Made by a program: the position numbers and the translations under genes. Positions 24,801 through 38,400 of a stretch of DNA of 64,000 nucleotides are shown here, one piece after another. Positions within the stretch are counted from its first letter, which is position 1; the number at the start of each line of letters is the position of its first letter. Source of the DNA: Lucifuga dentata (Eukaryota > Chordata > Actinopteri > Ophidiiformes > Bythitidae); contig VXCM01002070.1 of the NCBI GenBank assembly GCA_014773175.1, forward strand, positions 50,999 through 114,998. The letters are read 5' to 3'. A model generated the notes under the pieces. It made no database searches and was not told the DNA's origin. It saw only the letters and a list, made by a program, of their open reading frames with translations.

Positions 24801-26918
24801 CTATTAAAATCAACTTGTATTTAAGTAATCCATTACAGTGATTACTGTATTTATAAAAGTTTTTCTTAAAGTAACATTATTTAACTGGTCCAACATGGAG
24901 TTTCATGGAAAAAGGTATGCCTCTGCCAGGGGATGTAATCCCAGGAGAAGACACTTTTACTGAGAAATTAAAAACAATCCCTTCATTCAGACATATAGAA
25001 GTTTTAGTGGGCGAAACATTGGAGTTTAAGATGGGTGTATCACCTGAACATTTGTTCAGGTGATAATCTTGAACATCCTCTAATCAAAATAACAGAAAAA
25101 CTAAAATATGGTTTTTGTTTTGGAAATTGTTGTCATTAAGGGACCGTGTGCAGGTAGTATTTATTTGTCTTAAACATGCAAAATTGCCTGTATGGTCCTT
25201 TAAATACCAGTGCTCTATTGGTGCTTAAACTGATTTGTTTTATCAAGCATTAGTCTTTTGTAGAGGCATCTTCCCGTTGTGGAAACACAAGGAAATTCAG
25301 AGCATTACCAAACTGGCCCGAAACTATGTGTGTATCATCTGCACAAACTAGTTATAAATTTGGGTGGAGCTGAGCTTGTTTTCATGGACTAACAGAGTTT
25401 TTAATGTGAACTGGCTGAGTTTAAATAGCAGTTAATTGAAAAAATGTAGTAGTGCAAGACGGCTACTTCCTCATTGGCCAGTGTGTCTTCATAGGCAGAA
25501 ATAAAAGGACAGGGTCACAGCTCAGTGATGTACGGGAACAGCTTTGCACAATTTATCATGCAACAGCAGCAAGAAGGAAATCCACAGCATATTATTCCTG
25601 TAAATGTGAAAGTACCGACCTAATGGTACACTGTTGACAAGATCATTTATTAAAGGACCATACCGGCAATCTTGCATGTTTGAGCCTATTCAATTTTCAT
25701 ACATGTTACATTACTGACAACCATTTCCCAAAGATAAAACAATATTTCAGCATTCCTGATATTTTGCAAAATCTCTTAAACTTTCAAAATCAAATATTCA
25801 AGCGATACAACCACCTTAAAAATTGATGTTTTACCTGCTAATAGTTATGCAGCCTTATGAGATCACAGTCGTTTAAATTTTTCGATAAAGGCAGGTCTTC
25901 TTTCGGGACTATATTCCCCAGTGCATTTTCAGATCACTCTGTGCTTAAATGCTGACATTACGCAACTTCCAAAGAAAAACCCTGAGTACATTTCTTGTTG
26001 GTGATGATTACCTATCCCACGAACTTTTCAAGTATCAACAAGTTGATTTTAATGGCATACCAGAATGAACCGAAACCAATGGCGGTCGGGAAGGTAGGAA
26101 AAAGAAATTATTAATAATTCACCATTTCAGTGGTATGCTTTGGCAAATGATTGTCAGTATCCTTATGTGTATGAAAATTGAAACATGCAAAATAGGTGGT
26201 ATGGTCCTTTAAACTCATTTTCAAACTTATTCCTCAATTTGGACAACAAAAGAACACATAAGCTTTAAGCTATTCTGCACTTTTGCAGCCACCCTTTGCT
26301 GGATCTTGGTTCATGGAGGGGTTACACATGGTATGCCGCCCACAGCCATGATCACAACAGTACATCTAACCGAGGTGGGATTATTGGGTGGGAGAATGTG
26401 TATAAATAATTATGATTAGAGTGTGTAAATTAAGTTGCAGTTTTTTTTTTCTTATGGGCTGGCACCTGCTTCAACCAACTGTAATTGCTCAACACATGTT
26501 ACTCCGCCACATGTGTAACTCCACCCCAAGCTCCAAGACCCTTTGAATTTAATGACATCTGGCCTATGGATGGCATTACAGCAACATGATAAATGTAAAT
26601 GGCCATATTTCATTATTTATGAGCCATATTCACTTAACAATTTGCACAATTCATTCTGTTATAATTCCTCAATATTCCTAGACAGAATTTAGGTATTCTC
26701 CAAAAACATGGCTGAGGATCAGCCAATCAGCATACAGATCCAGATAAAGCTGAAAAAATATCATTTTTTAAGGATTTTGCAGACTTGGTGGGTTGTGTGT
26801 TTGTATTTTCTATGCATGTGCAGCCAGTCTAATCATTAATCATTATGGAGTGTGTGTGTCCCTTCCTTGTTTTAAACTGTGCACTTAATTACCCAGGTCC
26901 TGAAAAAGAGGAACTGTC

Positions 26919-26953
<35 letters not shown>

Positions 26954-27503
26954 CCACCCTTGCACTAGCTTATTCTTTGCCAGCTAGTCTTTTTCTGTCT
27001 GTAGTTCCTGTTTCGTTTGTCTCATAAATACAGTTACTTTTTTAAATCTGTCACTCTACTATCACTCACTTCCTTTATAGCTTTGCTGCCTCTCAGTCCC
27101 TCTGGTTGAGGACTTCCCCTCTTTAATTCTTTGTTTCACTATCCCTCCCTCCCTCCCTCNCTCTCCCCCTCTCTGCCCTTCCACTCCAACCTCCCCCCCC
27201 ACTCTCTCTCTGTCAGTGCAGTGCCACTGCGTTCACATGGCCTCTGCATGTGACATAAAGCTGAGCCAAAACACCCCGGATGCCCGTTTCAGCCCTCCAC
27301 TGTTCCAGACCTTGTTAAATTTTAAACAAAACAAAAGGGAAGGAAGGGGGGGAAGGAGACGAAAGAAACACTGAGCACGTGGGGCCAAGGGAATGTGCAA
27401 CAACATCACAATCTCATTCATTCACTCCTCCTGTCCCCGTGCATCATAGAGAACCCAGCCTTTTAATTCCTGCTCTGTCCCTCCTCTCTCTCTTCTTATG
27501 TGA

Positions 27504-27550
<47 letters not shown>

Positions 27551-29178
27551 CCTCCTTTCTCTCTGCTCTGAGCTTGACTGATGGTTGCTTTAACCACAGA
27601 TCTGGGGTCTGATTTCTCTGTGGGCCATCTAAATGTTGTCTTTGTGGAATTAAAGAATAACGGATTCAGGAGCTGCTGTCTTCATTGGCAACTTCCTTCT
27701 TGTCTACCTAAAGGCAACTGCTGCTCACTGACAGCCAGTCTGCATTGGAGAAAAAAAAAAAAATATATATATATACAGTTTCGTTTCTACTTTATGTGTT
27801 TACACCACAGCAGAGTTTAGAATACCTCCCATAGTTTTTTAATTGTTCGTAGAATGACAGAGAAGCTTTAGCTTTTTTTTATTGGTCATCTCGTCTTGCT
27901 CAGTTCTTCATCGTTTAATGAATTCTTGTGTCTGAACAAGAACAACTCCATCACTGCAGCATCCTCTGGCTCACTGCCAGATGTGAATAAGCAATAGGAG
28001 TCCTTCATAGCTTCTATTAATAAACAGCATTAAATATAAAGTACAAGCAGTAACAATGACGGGTTTATCTGTATGTCTGTGGTCTCCCCCCTCCAGGGAA
28101 ACTTGGAATTGAAAATGGCCTCATTGCCTTTCACGATGGATTAGTAGCTAATAATTACTACCAGGGATGCAAATTATTCCATTGTCACCAAACATAGCTA
28201 ATGTAAGACAGTTTCTTGGCATCATGTGTGCATAATACATTTTAATGAATGGGAAAACACTCAAAAGAGTTTTAGCCAGATTTACTGTCAAATTGAAACC
28301 AACAATTTGTTACCTCTGCCAAGGAGGTTATGTGTTCACCAGTGTTTATTTGTCTGTGTTTGCTGGCAGGATATCTCGAAAATTTACAAATGGATTTGGA
28401 TGAAATTTGGGAGACAGATGCTGAGAGGAAGACGTGATTAAATTTTGGAGGTGATCTGGATCATAGTCTGGATCCAGGATCTAGAAGAACTTTTTAGCTT
28501 ATAAAATCAATGCTAATGGGCTGATTCCACTTTGATTCATGTGTAAGATTAATTTATCTGATCTGATTTCGGATTGTGAAATCTGAAATCATGTTCATGT
28601 TTTTGTTTATAAACAAAAGCAGGCTGCATTTTGGTCCACCAGAAGAGTTTTAATCCCAACAATCACACCCACTTTTTGCAATATTACACTTTTCTGGTAT
28701 TTAACCAGACACTGCCACAGCCATGAAAACATTGCTGTTGCTTCTCTGTGTCAAGGATCAGTCCACTTTGTGCACATCGAGTACATAAAGTCAAATCGGT
28801 TCACCAAGAAAGACAAAACTTACAATGTTATCTTGTCAAAATATATTGTTTAATTTCAGTGTGAGCGTTGTTGATGGAACTCCAACACGGTTTTGAAGTA
28901 AGCAAATTAGTGGCGGATTTGTACTTTGGCAAGCTTCTGTATACTGTATTGGAATTTGCAAACTATAAAAGCATATTAGAGTCACAGATACTCTTTACAC
29001 ACTCTTCTAGTGCAGGAAAGACAGTGTAAGACAAGCCTTGTCTTAGTTTTGTTTCTGCTGTCTATTGAGCTGGACATCACTTTGTTGTCACCTTTGACCC
29101 CCTAGACATCTGACCCTGCTGCTGCTGCTCATGTAGTAACTCTCTGTTTTGGATGTGGACAAACTATATGACTGACTG

Positions 29179-29230
<52 letters not shown>

Positions 29231-32200
29231 CCCGGTATCAATCAGGTGTCTTAGGTTGAAGTGCAGCAGCTACATATCTTGACTGAAGTCCAGCAAAGGG
29301 CCTGTGAGGTTTTTTTGTGTGCTTATAGTATTATTCTGATTGGACTGGTCCATTAATTCCGTAGTATTTCAGAACTTCCAGTGGAGCATTAGTATTTCAT
29401 AATACATATTTGAGAGTTTCTGAGCTAGGAAATTAAACATTCATGTCATGCTGTATAAGCACTAAAACTGGCAAATGTCATGGAATCACATCCTAATCGG
29501 TGCTCTGACACAAGCGCTGTGCGTGATTCTCTTTTGTGGCTTTGGTTTTGCTTTGGTGACCTTTAACCTTTCTTCCTTTAATGGGGGTCCATGCTGTCCA
29601 GTAAAGCCTTCGTTTTGATGTTGCAGGATAGAAATGCCACACATAAGACTACTAACTTAAATGAATGACATAGAGTATGCTTTTAAATAGGAATAGTGCT
29701 AGTATTAGTCATAGTAGTCGTGGCACTATTATTGGAGGACATTTCCAAAATACAGAAGGTAATTCAGTTCCTGATTTTGGTGACAGCTTCTGATGAGATT
29801 AAAATCACTACAGTTATTGGCTGAAATTCCAATCATAGTAATTTTTGTATATGTTAGTATCCATATGGAGATGCTGGGATGATGTAAAGCTAAAGTTCAT
29901 TATGCCCAATATGTTTGTATTACCATTTCATAATTTCCCCTATGGCTAAACAATTGATTTTATATTGAAGTTGTAATTTGAAAAAGTGCTATTTTCAAAT
30001 TGCAAAGCTACAATTCTGTTTATAAAGCAAAGCAGCTACTGTGTACAACATGTTGACTATCTACTGATGTTGAAACAACACTACAAACCTCTATCAGTAT
30101 TTGAATCTCAATTGCAATAGTGATTGGAAAAATTTCAAAATTTTCCCAACTTGTTCAGCGTTGATTTCCCCTTTAATGAATAATTATGGTGTGGCTTCAG
30201 TGGTAGCGGATGTCAACTTTTGCTAAAAGAGGATTCATTAGAGGGAGATATTTAGGAAGATACTATAGGAAAAAGACCATTTTGATAATGAGTGTATGTG
30301 TGATCTTGTGTATCTTATGTAAAAGCGTGAAGGACTGAGGCTGTTGAGCTCTAAATGTAAAATACCTGAGCTCTGTTTCTATCAGCGACAGGCATTATTA
30401 ATGCAGTGGTACAAATGAACAGGGAAACCCAGGGTGACAAACAGACGGGAGTCCCTGCAAGGTAATCAATCACTGATGTACGCATAAACTCAGACGCCAT
30501 ACACGCATGCATTCACATGCACACATGCACATGCATGCGCACTCCAACACAATCAGCTTTAACCTTTTGCATGACATCAAACCTTCAGTACTTTACCAAT
30601 TAGTGTTCTCATCTTGCCTCTTTAGCCTGGGTATCAGAGGGAGATGTTGTCAGCCTGCTCCTTTATCACGACTCTCCCTTCATCTCCACCTCTCACATTT
30701 CACCCTCCCCAGGGGGGTTATTGTATTAGTGCTTAGGACAACAATACCTTACTCCCTGTTCTCCTTCCACCCTCTTTAAACCCCCCATGCAATATAAGAC
30801 ATTGCACTTTATCAAGGCTTTATAGAGTGTCGCAGAGACAGGCTGCTGCTGTACATAGGCCATTAACAACTGCTGAGTGACAGAATGCGGAGGCTGAAGT
30901 GACACAGTGACACTGCTGACGAGCAACCCGTGTCCTCCGCAATGAGAAAAGATGTATTCTGTGTTTGAGAAACTTTTTTTTACGTGATTTGGGCAAACTT
31001 AAAAAAGAAATGCGCAGCACCATAATCATCTTTTCCACAGAGCTCATCTTGACTGTAAAGTGCATGTTATTGCTCTGTCAGAAATGATCAAACTGGAGTT
31101 GAAATGATCCATGAAACCTGACGGCTCAGTCAGTGTTTCCATTTGTGCTTCATATGTTCTGTTCTGTCTATAGTTGATATTCCCTGTTGCAAATATGCTG
31201 ATATCCGTGAGTCCATATGGCATGTTGAACTGATGAAGCTTGTAGACTTATGTAAGGTACAATGAAGCTCATAGTGCATGTATGTCTCAGTTTATACCTA
31301 ATTTAAAAGCTCCTCTAGGCAAATAATCTATCACAATGTTATCATACAGTATTTGGCAGCCTGCTGGATTTGCATGAATTGTACCTGACTGCAGGCTACA
31401 CTGCCTTCACGTCACTGTGCGTGTATTGTATGTGTGTGAGCCCGATAATGTGTCTCGTTGTGTTAGCGAGAAAGCTGTAAGACTAAAGGGGAGCGCTGCA
31501 TCATTCATGAGTGTGTGGCACCCTGTGACTGGACTGAAGTGACCCATAGCTGTCAACAGTGTATCCTTGAACATGATGACACAGACTGTGCTGAGGACAC
31601 ACTGCGGGGCCTGCTGGTATGTGGAGGGCAGTGGGTGGAGCTGAGACTGGGTGTGCCAGCCTGAGGCTGAACAGGAAGCTTTGTACACTGGAGAGGCTGA
31701 ATGGAACAACAATAATAATGTACTACTTTCTGTTTGGAAGTTATCTTTTTACTGCTCTTCCTCCTCCAGGAGGCCAGAGAGAAATGTCAACTACAGAGCA
31801 CCAACCCAGGTACTCTGAGGACGTGTGTGTGTTACTCAACACCACTTAAGAAGAATAGACGTGTACAAAACAGAAGAAGCCCTGTTGACCAAAGGAAGGC
31901 TGGGGCTTTGTAAGGGATGGGGCCAAGTCAGGGATAGGCTGGGCGAGAAATGGTGTTTCCCTGCAAGGTTGACACACGACACCACTCAAGACGTTGAATA
32001 TGTACAGGAAGCTGAGTGGCTGAGAAAGACAGAAGAAAGGAGGAGGAGAAAGGATGTGACAGGGGACAGTGTGGATGACAGAGATATTGAAGTCTGATGT
32101 TAGGGAGTGGGTGTTACTTAGGGAGTGGGTGTTATTTATGGAGAGTGTCAGGATGACAGAGTAGCAACAGAGGAAGAGAAGTAGAAAAAACCTTGAATTT

Positions 32201-35200
32201 AGTGGAGACCTTCACTGCCCCCTGCAACATTAAGCTAAAATATGGACTCACACACATGCAGACTTACACTTAAAACCTTTCTAGTCATAGCCTGGACCTA
32301 TGTGTCTGTGAGTGAGTGAGTGAATGAGCAAGTGAGCAAGACAGAGACACATTACATAACTGGGCACCCTGGGTTTCCTGCCAGTTTACTATCACACAAC
32401 AGTAACTCAGTTCACACGTGTGCAGGCTTGCTTTATTTTGTGTGTGAAAGCACAGCCTCCATTTGTTTCTCACGCACTCATGACCCGCTCGTAATTCATT
32501 ATTTCCCAACATGGCACAGCCATTCTCTTCCACACTGATGAGCAAGTATATTGTGCATTTTTATCTCAATCTACATGCAGCCGCGTTACATAAATAATTA
32601 CAGGTGATAGAATGGATCTGGCTAATAACCTTGAGTTATTTGGCTGTTATAGGAACTACAAATCTAACCAGCCAGTTGACACTAAAGTGTTTTCTAGCCG
32701 TTTTAAATGAGCTCCAACACTATGTGATGCAAGGTTTTGTTAGAAATTGTGCTTGGTTGCTCTACCTCAGTAAAGAGATTCAGTTTACGTGTCTCTGTTG
32801 ATGAATAAACACCTTTGCTTTTGTTCAGATGAGTCTCCCAGTGCAGGGCTGTGTGTATGAGCGTCTGTCTCCTTATATTTGTGTCCGTTCATGCACGGAG
32901 CTTAATTTTGTGAGCTTGAAATGATTTAATGTCAGAATAAGTAGCCGTCTTAATGCAGGGGGTTTACAGCTGACTGAGCTGAACTAGTCAACTGCCTGAG
33001 GTGATAGGATATGGCTTCCTTTACTTCATCTCACTTTATTGATATATTTATTGATGTATTTATCGATGAAGTGTCTCTTTTCTATCTTCATCTTAGCATC
33101 TCTGCTTTGCCACACCTCGCTTTGTTTTCTTCATCCTGTTTCATTCCCCATCTCCTTCTCTCTGACCACTTTGCCTAGCATTTATGCTTGTGCTGCACCA
33201 AATATAGACCCTCATTATTATTTTCTTACTTTTATTTATTTATTTTCTGCACACACACACTTACCCACAAACATACTAAATAATTAATTGGGGAGATCTC
33301 TACAACATTCACTACCCAGATTTACAGTCATTTATGCATTCAATTAATATGTGGTATGCACACACACAATTTCATACATATTGCTTGCATGAGCAAACAT
33401 ACACATTTGTCCACTATGGTTACAACATTACACAGACACACACACACACACACAAGGGATGAAAACAATTTCGAGAGCTCTGTGTGTGTGAGAGTGCAAT
33501 CTCTGCAGCTCTGAGGTATCTGATCAAAGGGCTTGTGTTTCCAGTGTAAGGTTTCGTAACACACACTCATTACATAACAGCAGCAGGAGTGGGTCTGGGA
33601 AGAGGAGTGGAGAGGGGGAGCACACATCTATGTACGTCATCATCCAACCCTTCCACTGACAGAGGGAATCACTGGGGAAAAAATCTTCTTTTAATACCTG
33701 CAGCTTTAAGCATCGCAGTTTATTTCTCTGTCCTCGGCATCTCCAGCATGTCTATTTTTAGTGTACATCGATTGAACTACACGATAAAGCAGTGCCTTCA
33801 CCGTGCAGCGGTGTTGTTGATAAAGTATCAAAATCTTGTTATTTCTGAAGCACAAGACCTCATAAGCCTCTCATTTAAAAATGCATAGCTGTAAAATGTG
33901 ATTTATTAGCCTTTTCTTCATGCAGTTCCTCATTCACTTTGTCAGATCTGTGAGTTATGAGACTGCTTTGCATTTGTGTTTGCTTCAGCTCGTAACCATA
34001 AACCTAACGCAACCTAAAATGTGAAGGTAACCAGGATGGATTTATGTGTTTAGTGAATTAAAGGACCATCCATCTTGCATGTTTGAGCTCCTAATATATT
34101 AAATTTTCATACACGTAAGGTTACTGACAATCATTTCCCAAAGCATATTGGAGCGGTGAGTTTAAAAAAAATTTTCCTACCTTCCAGACTGCCATTGGTT
34201 TCAGTTCGTTCTGGTACACTATTAAAATCAACTTGTTGNCTACCTTCCAGACTGCCATTGGTTTCAGTTCGTTCTGGTACACTATTAAAATCAACTTGTT
34301 GATACATGAAACGTTCTTGGGATAGATAATCCACCATCGTGAGCAAGATGTATATTCAGGTTTTTTCAGAGTTTCATAATTTTAGTGTTTAAGTGCAATA
34401 AAAAGTGCAGAGTGAATGTATGTCTCCACCAGGGAATATAGTCCCAAAAGCAGACCTGCAGTTATCGAAAAATTTAAACGACTGTGACTTTATAAGGCTG
34501 CGTAACTATTATATTATATATATATACTATTATATATAAACATCGATTTTTAAGGTGGGTGTATCACTTAAATATTTGATTTTGAAAGAGATTTTGCAAA
34601 ATATCAGGAAATATGGTATGAAATATGGTTTTATCCTTTGGGAAATGGTTGTCAGTAATCTTACATGTATGAAAACTGAATATATTAGGCTCAAACATGC
34701 AAAAAGGGTGTTATGGTTCTTTAACGTACTGCTGCGTGCACATTGGACAATAAATCTACTGATTATGTAATTTGGTCAAATTCCAGTCAAAATAAAAACA
34801 TAAATCAGCATTACAGAAGACAGTAAAACTCCACCTTTAGGACACCCCCCTGATGTAACACACCCCAACAATGCCCCTACAGGCAGTGGATGGTAATGCA
34901 CTGACCTGATAACGGGAGTTGTACAATGCCTTTAATAGCAGAGGCCTGTTCAGTTCCCTTCTCCCCAGGGGCAAAGGGTAATGGTTTGATGTGGAAGATA
35001 TTGCAGGCTGTGACCTCATTTAGATTCAGGATGTGTTTCGCTGGATTGGCAGAGGAATTGTACTACGTGTGTGTTTCTGATTGCCTCCTTGGTGATGGAG
35101 CTTAAGAGAGATGAGCTTTTCAAATTTGAGGTCATTCAACAAACTATTAATTATCACACCCTCTCCAGGGTTGGGGGGACATTTCATAGTCACCATGGTC

Positions 35201-35361
35201 AACATATTTTCCTGCAGCCTGTGTTTCTGTCCTCTGCTTCCTGCGCTACATCAGCAACTGAGAAGGAGGAAAGGAACAAAACACATCTCTTCTCAGTTGT
35301 TTATGGGCAATGTCTGATATTAGATAGAAGCAAAAAACAAAATGTCATTCAGCTTTTAGGA

Positions 35362-35410
<49 letters not shown>

Positions 35411-38400
35411 CCCCCTCTCTCTCAAGAACAAAATAATACAAATATACTGATATCGGCAGACATGGAAAGTTAAGCTGCAGTTCATAAATATTTTACCAGC
35501 TTCATTTTAATGTATGTTTAACCATTAATTTCTTAATTAAAGTTTAATTGTGTCATTATCTCTTTATATATACTTTTTATCATTTAGTAATGTGAAAGCA
35601 TGCATTAGTATTTGCAGAGTTACTTTCTCTTACAACTTTATCCCGCTGTCTAGCATCTAGCATAGCAAAGGGGAAGTGGGGTGCGTGGGTATGGTATGGA
35701 GGTTCATCTGTTGAAGACTTAGGGAAAATATATTAAATTTTCACACATGTAAGGTTACTGACAGTCATTTCCCAAAGCATTCTACTGAAACGGTGAGTTA
35801 AAATGTCTTTTCCTACCTTCCAGATCACCATTGGTTTCAGTTCATTCTGGTACGCTATTAAAATCAGCTTCTTGGTACTTGAAATGTTCTTGGGATAGAT
35901 AATCCATTATTGTGAACAAGATGTGTATTCAGGGTTTTTTTTTTTTTTTTAAAGTTATGTAATTTTAGCATTTAAGTGCAATAAAAAGCACGGAGTGAAT
36001 GTATATAGTCCTAAAACAAGACCTGCGTTTATCGAAAAATTTAAACGACTGTGACTTCATAAGGCTGTGTAACTATTAGCAGGAGAAACATCGATTTTTA
36101 AGGTGGGTGTATCACTTGAGTATTTGAGTTTGAAAGATTAAGAGATTTTGCAAAATATCAGGAAAGCTGAAATAGGGTTTTATCCTTTGGGGAACGATTG
36201 TCAGTAACCTTACGTATATCAAAATTGAATATATTAGGTTCAAACATGCAAAATGCATGGTATTGTCCTTAAAGGAATAAATTAAGGGGATGTTCACCGG
36301 CAGGTACTTAGAAAGTATTAATATTACCAACTCTTAAGATTTTTCCCTGGTTTAAAAATGTCAATAATCTAATGACAGAATTTTCAAATGACCTCTAAAA
36401 TTGAATCATGGGTTAATCTTTGGGTCAGCAGCTGTTTGTTAAATTTAAAGCAAAGCCATAAGTAGATTTTTGAATTATCCTGCCTACAATCAAATCAATA
36501 GACTGGTTACCTCCTTCCAGCTTGGTTGTCGGAGGTAACCAGCAGGAACATATTTTCATGATTAGGCTTAGGAAGGGGGTACGGGCTGCATTAGACAAAT
36601 TATTCACAAGCTTTTAGCCTCAATATGTCACATGGGCATATTCTTACTATTTTTAGTCCTTTGTTGGAATGTGCTCTCTCCCACATATGCACAAAGATGC
36701 ACCCTCCTCTTCCTACTACTACTATTCCTACCATTCCTCTTGCTGACATACACACAAAATCATGCACATGCACACACACTGACAGTGATTAACCATCTTC
36801 ATATGTGCATTCTTTTAATTGTCCCCTTGAATGTCAATGGACCGAGACATAAAGAGAACAATACAGACGAGTCTGAGTGGGCTGCTCGTGTGATAAGTTT
36901 GAAAGCTCTGCTGCTGCTGCACGGGCGTTGCACCAGACATTCATAACACCTCACATGGACACGGAGGGACTGGATGGAGACAAGCATTCACACTGGCCGT
37001 GGGAATGCACAGTGGAGGAATTAGGGAGACGGGTGGGGCTCTCACGTGAGCATCCTGTTTACAGGGTTGTGCCACGGAAACACATGATCACTTGATAACT
37101 TAACAGTGAAGAAAGGAAATTATAATGGGCTGTGGTCTTCACGTGGCCATCTGAGTGGCTGAATTCCAACCGTATCAACCAGAAGCCACCCACACTAGAA
37201 ACATTTTGAGAAGCACAGTGGTCATCCCATAATCTATTGGCGATACATATGAAGTGTGTATAAAAATACAGTATCAGAAAGGCCCTGCATGGTGGGTGTG
37301 TTCATGTGAGGAAGTCATAGTCTATTCCTAGACCTACTGTATGTAGGAGCAGGAGTTCTATGTGTGTTGCTTACTGAAGATGGTTTCCTTCCTATTCCCC
37401 CAAGCTCAGGAAAAGACCGTTTTCCTTGACACTTGACACCAAGTATGTGTATGCCCACACACACACATGCACACAGTCTATGAGCATGCTCCTCAGGTTT
37501 CTGATCTCTGTTTGGTGGAGGAGGCTATTCCTGCAAAGACCTGTAAATGCTTTAAAATAGTGAATAGTAAACCACCATACCAGTGGTTTTGCATGTTTGA
37601 GCCCAATTTATACCAGCAGCATGCTCATTACATTACTGATAAACATTTCCCAAAACATACTACTGGAGCGGTAAAAATTAGATTTGTTTTACCGATCTTC
37701 TCAACTGCTGGTTTCAGTTCATTCCAGTACAATATTAAAATCTATTTGAAACATGCTTGAGATAAGTAATCCATCACAGCAAACATGATGTCTATTAAAT
37801 TTGTTGGTCAAGTAACTTTATTTAAAGTTTAGTTACTTTAACTGATCCAGAGAACACAGAGCTTCACGGAAGAAAATGTATGTCTCCACCAAGGAATATA
37901 GTCCCAGGAGAACACGGCTTTTATAGAGAAATTAAAAAAGACTGTCCTTTCTGTATTTGCACGTACATGTTAGCAGGCAAAACTTTGAATTTTTAAATGG
38001 GTGTAGCACCTGAACATTAGATTTTGAAAGATTTGGGAATCTGGCAAAATAACAGGAAAACTAAAATATAGGTTTATACAGTATTTTGGAAAGTAATTGT
38101 CAATAATGTAATGTGTGTACAGTTAGCATTCATTTGGCTTAAACATGCAAAATCACCTGTATGGGCCTTTAAATGGAACAAGTGTTAACCTGTTGGCAAA
38201 TCATTTGAATTTATATGCTGTCATGCCATCACAACAGTTGTTTTTGTTACTGATAAACTTGATCATTTGCATTGGGAGGTAAGGAAACATTCAAACTGAG
38301 AGCTTTATCAACTCCTGAAAACATATTGTATGGCTATATATAATACTCAGTTCTTGTCAAGATTTTAATCCCATGACTGTATCATAATTCCATAATGCAT

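Noticed and set aside
29161..29240. CRISPR-like array
   Set aside because: Simple CA microsatellite without unit-and-spacer structure. The genome is vertebrate.
31407..31712. A 101-residue minus-strand frame in phlpp1 intron 1
   Set aside because: Low-complexity His/Ser/Thr composition with no homologue recognised. Expected by chance in 22 kb.
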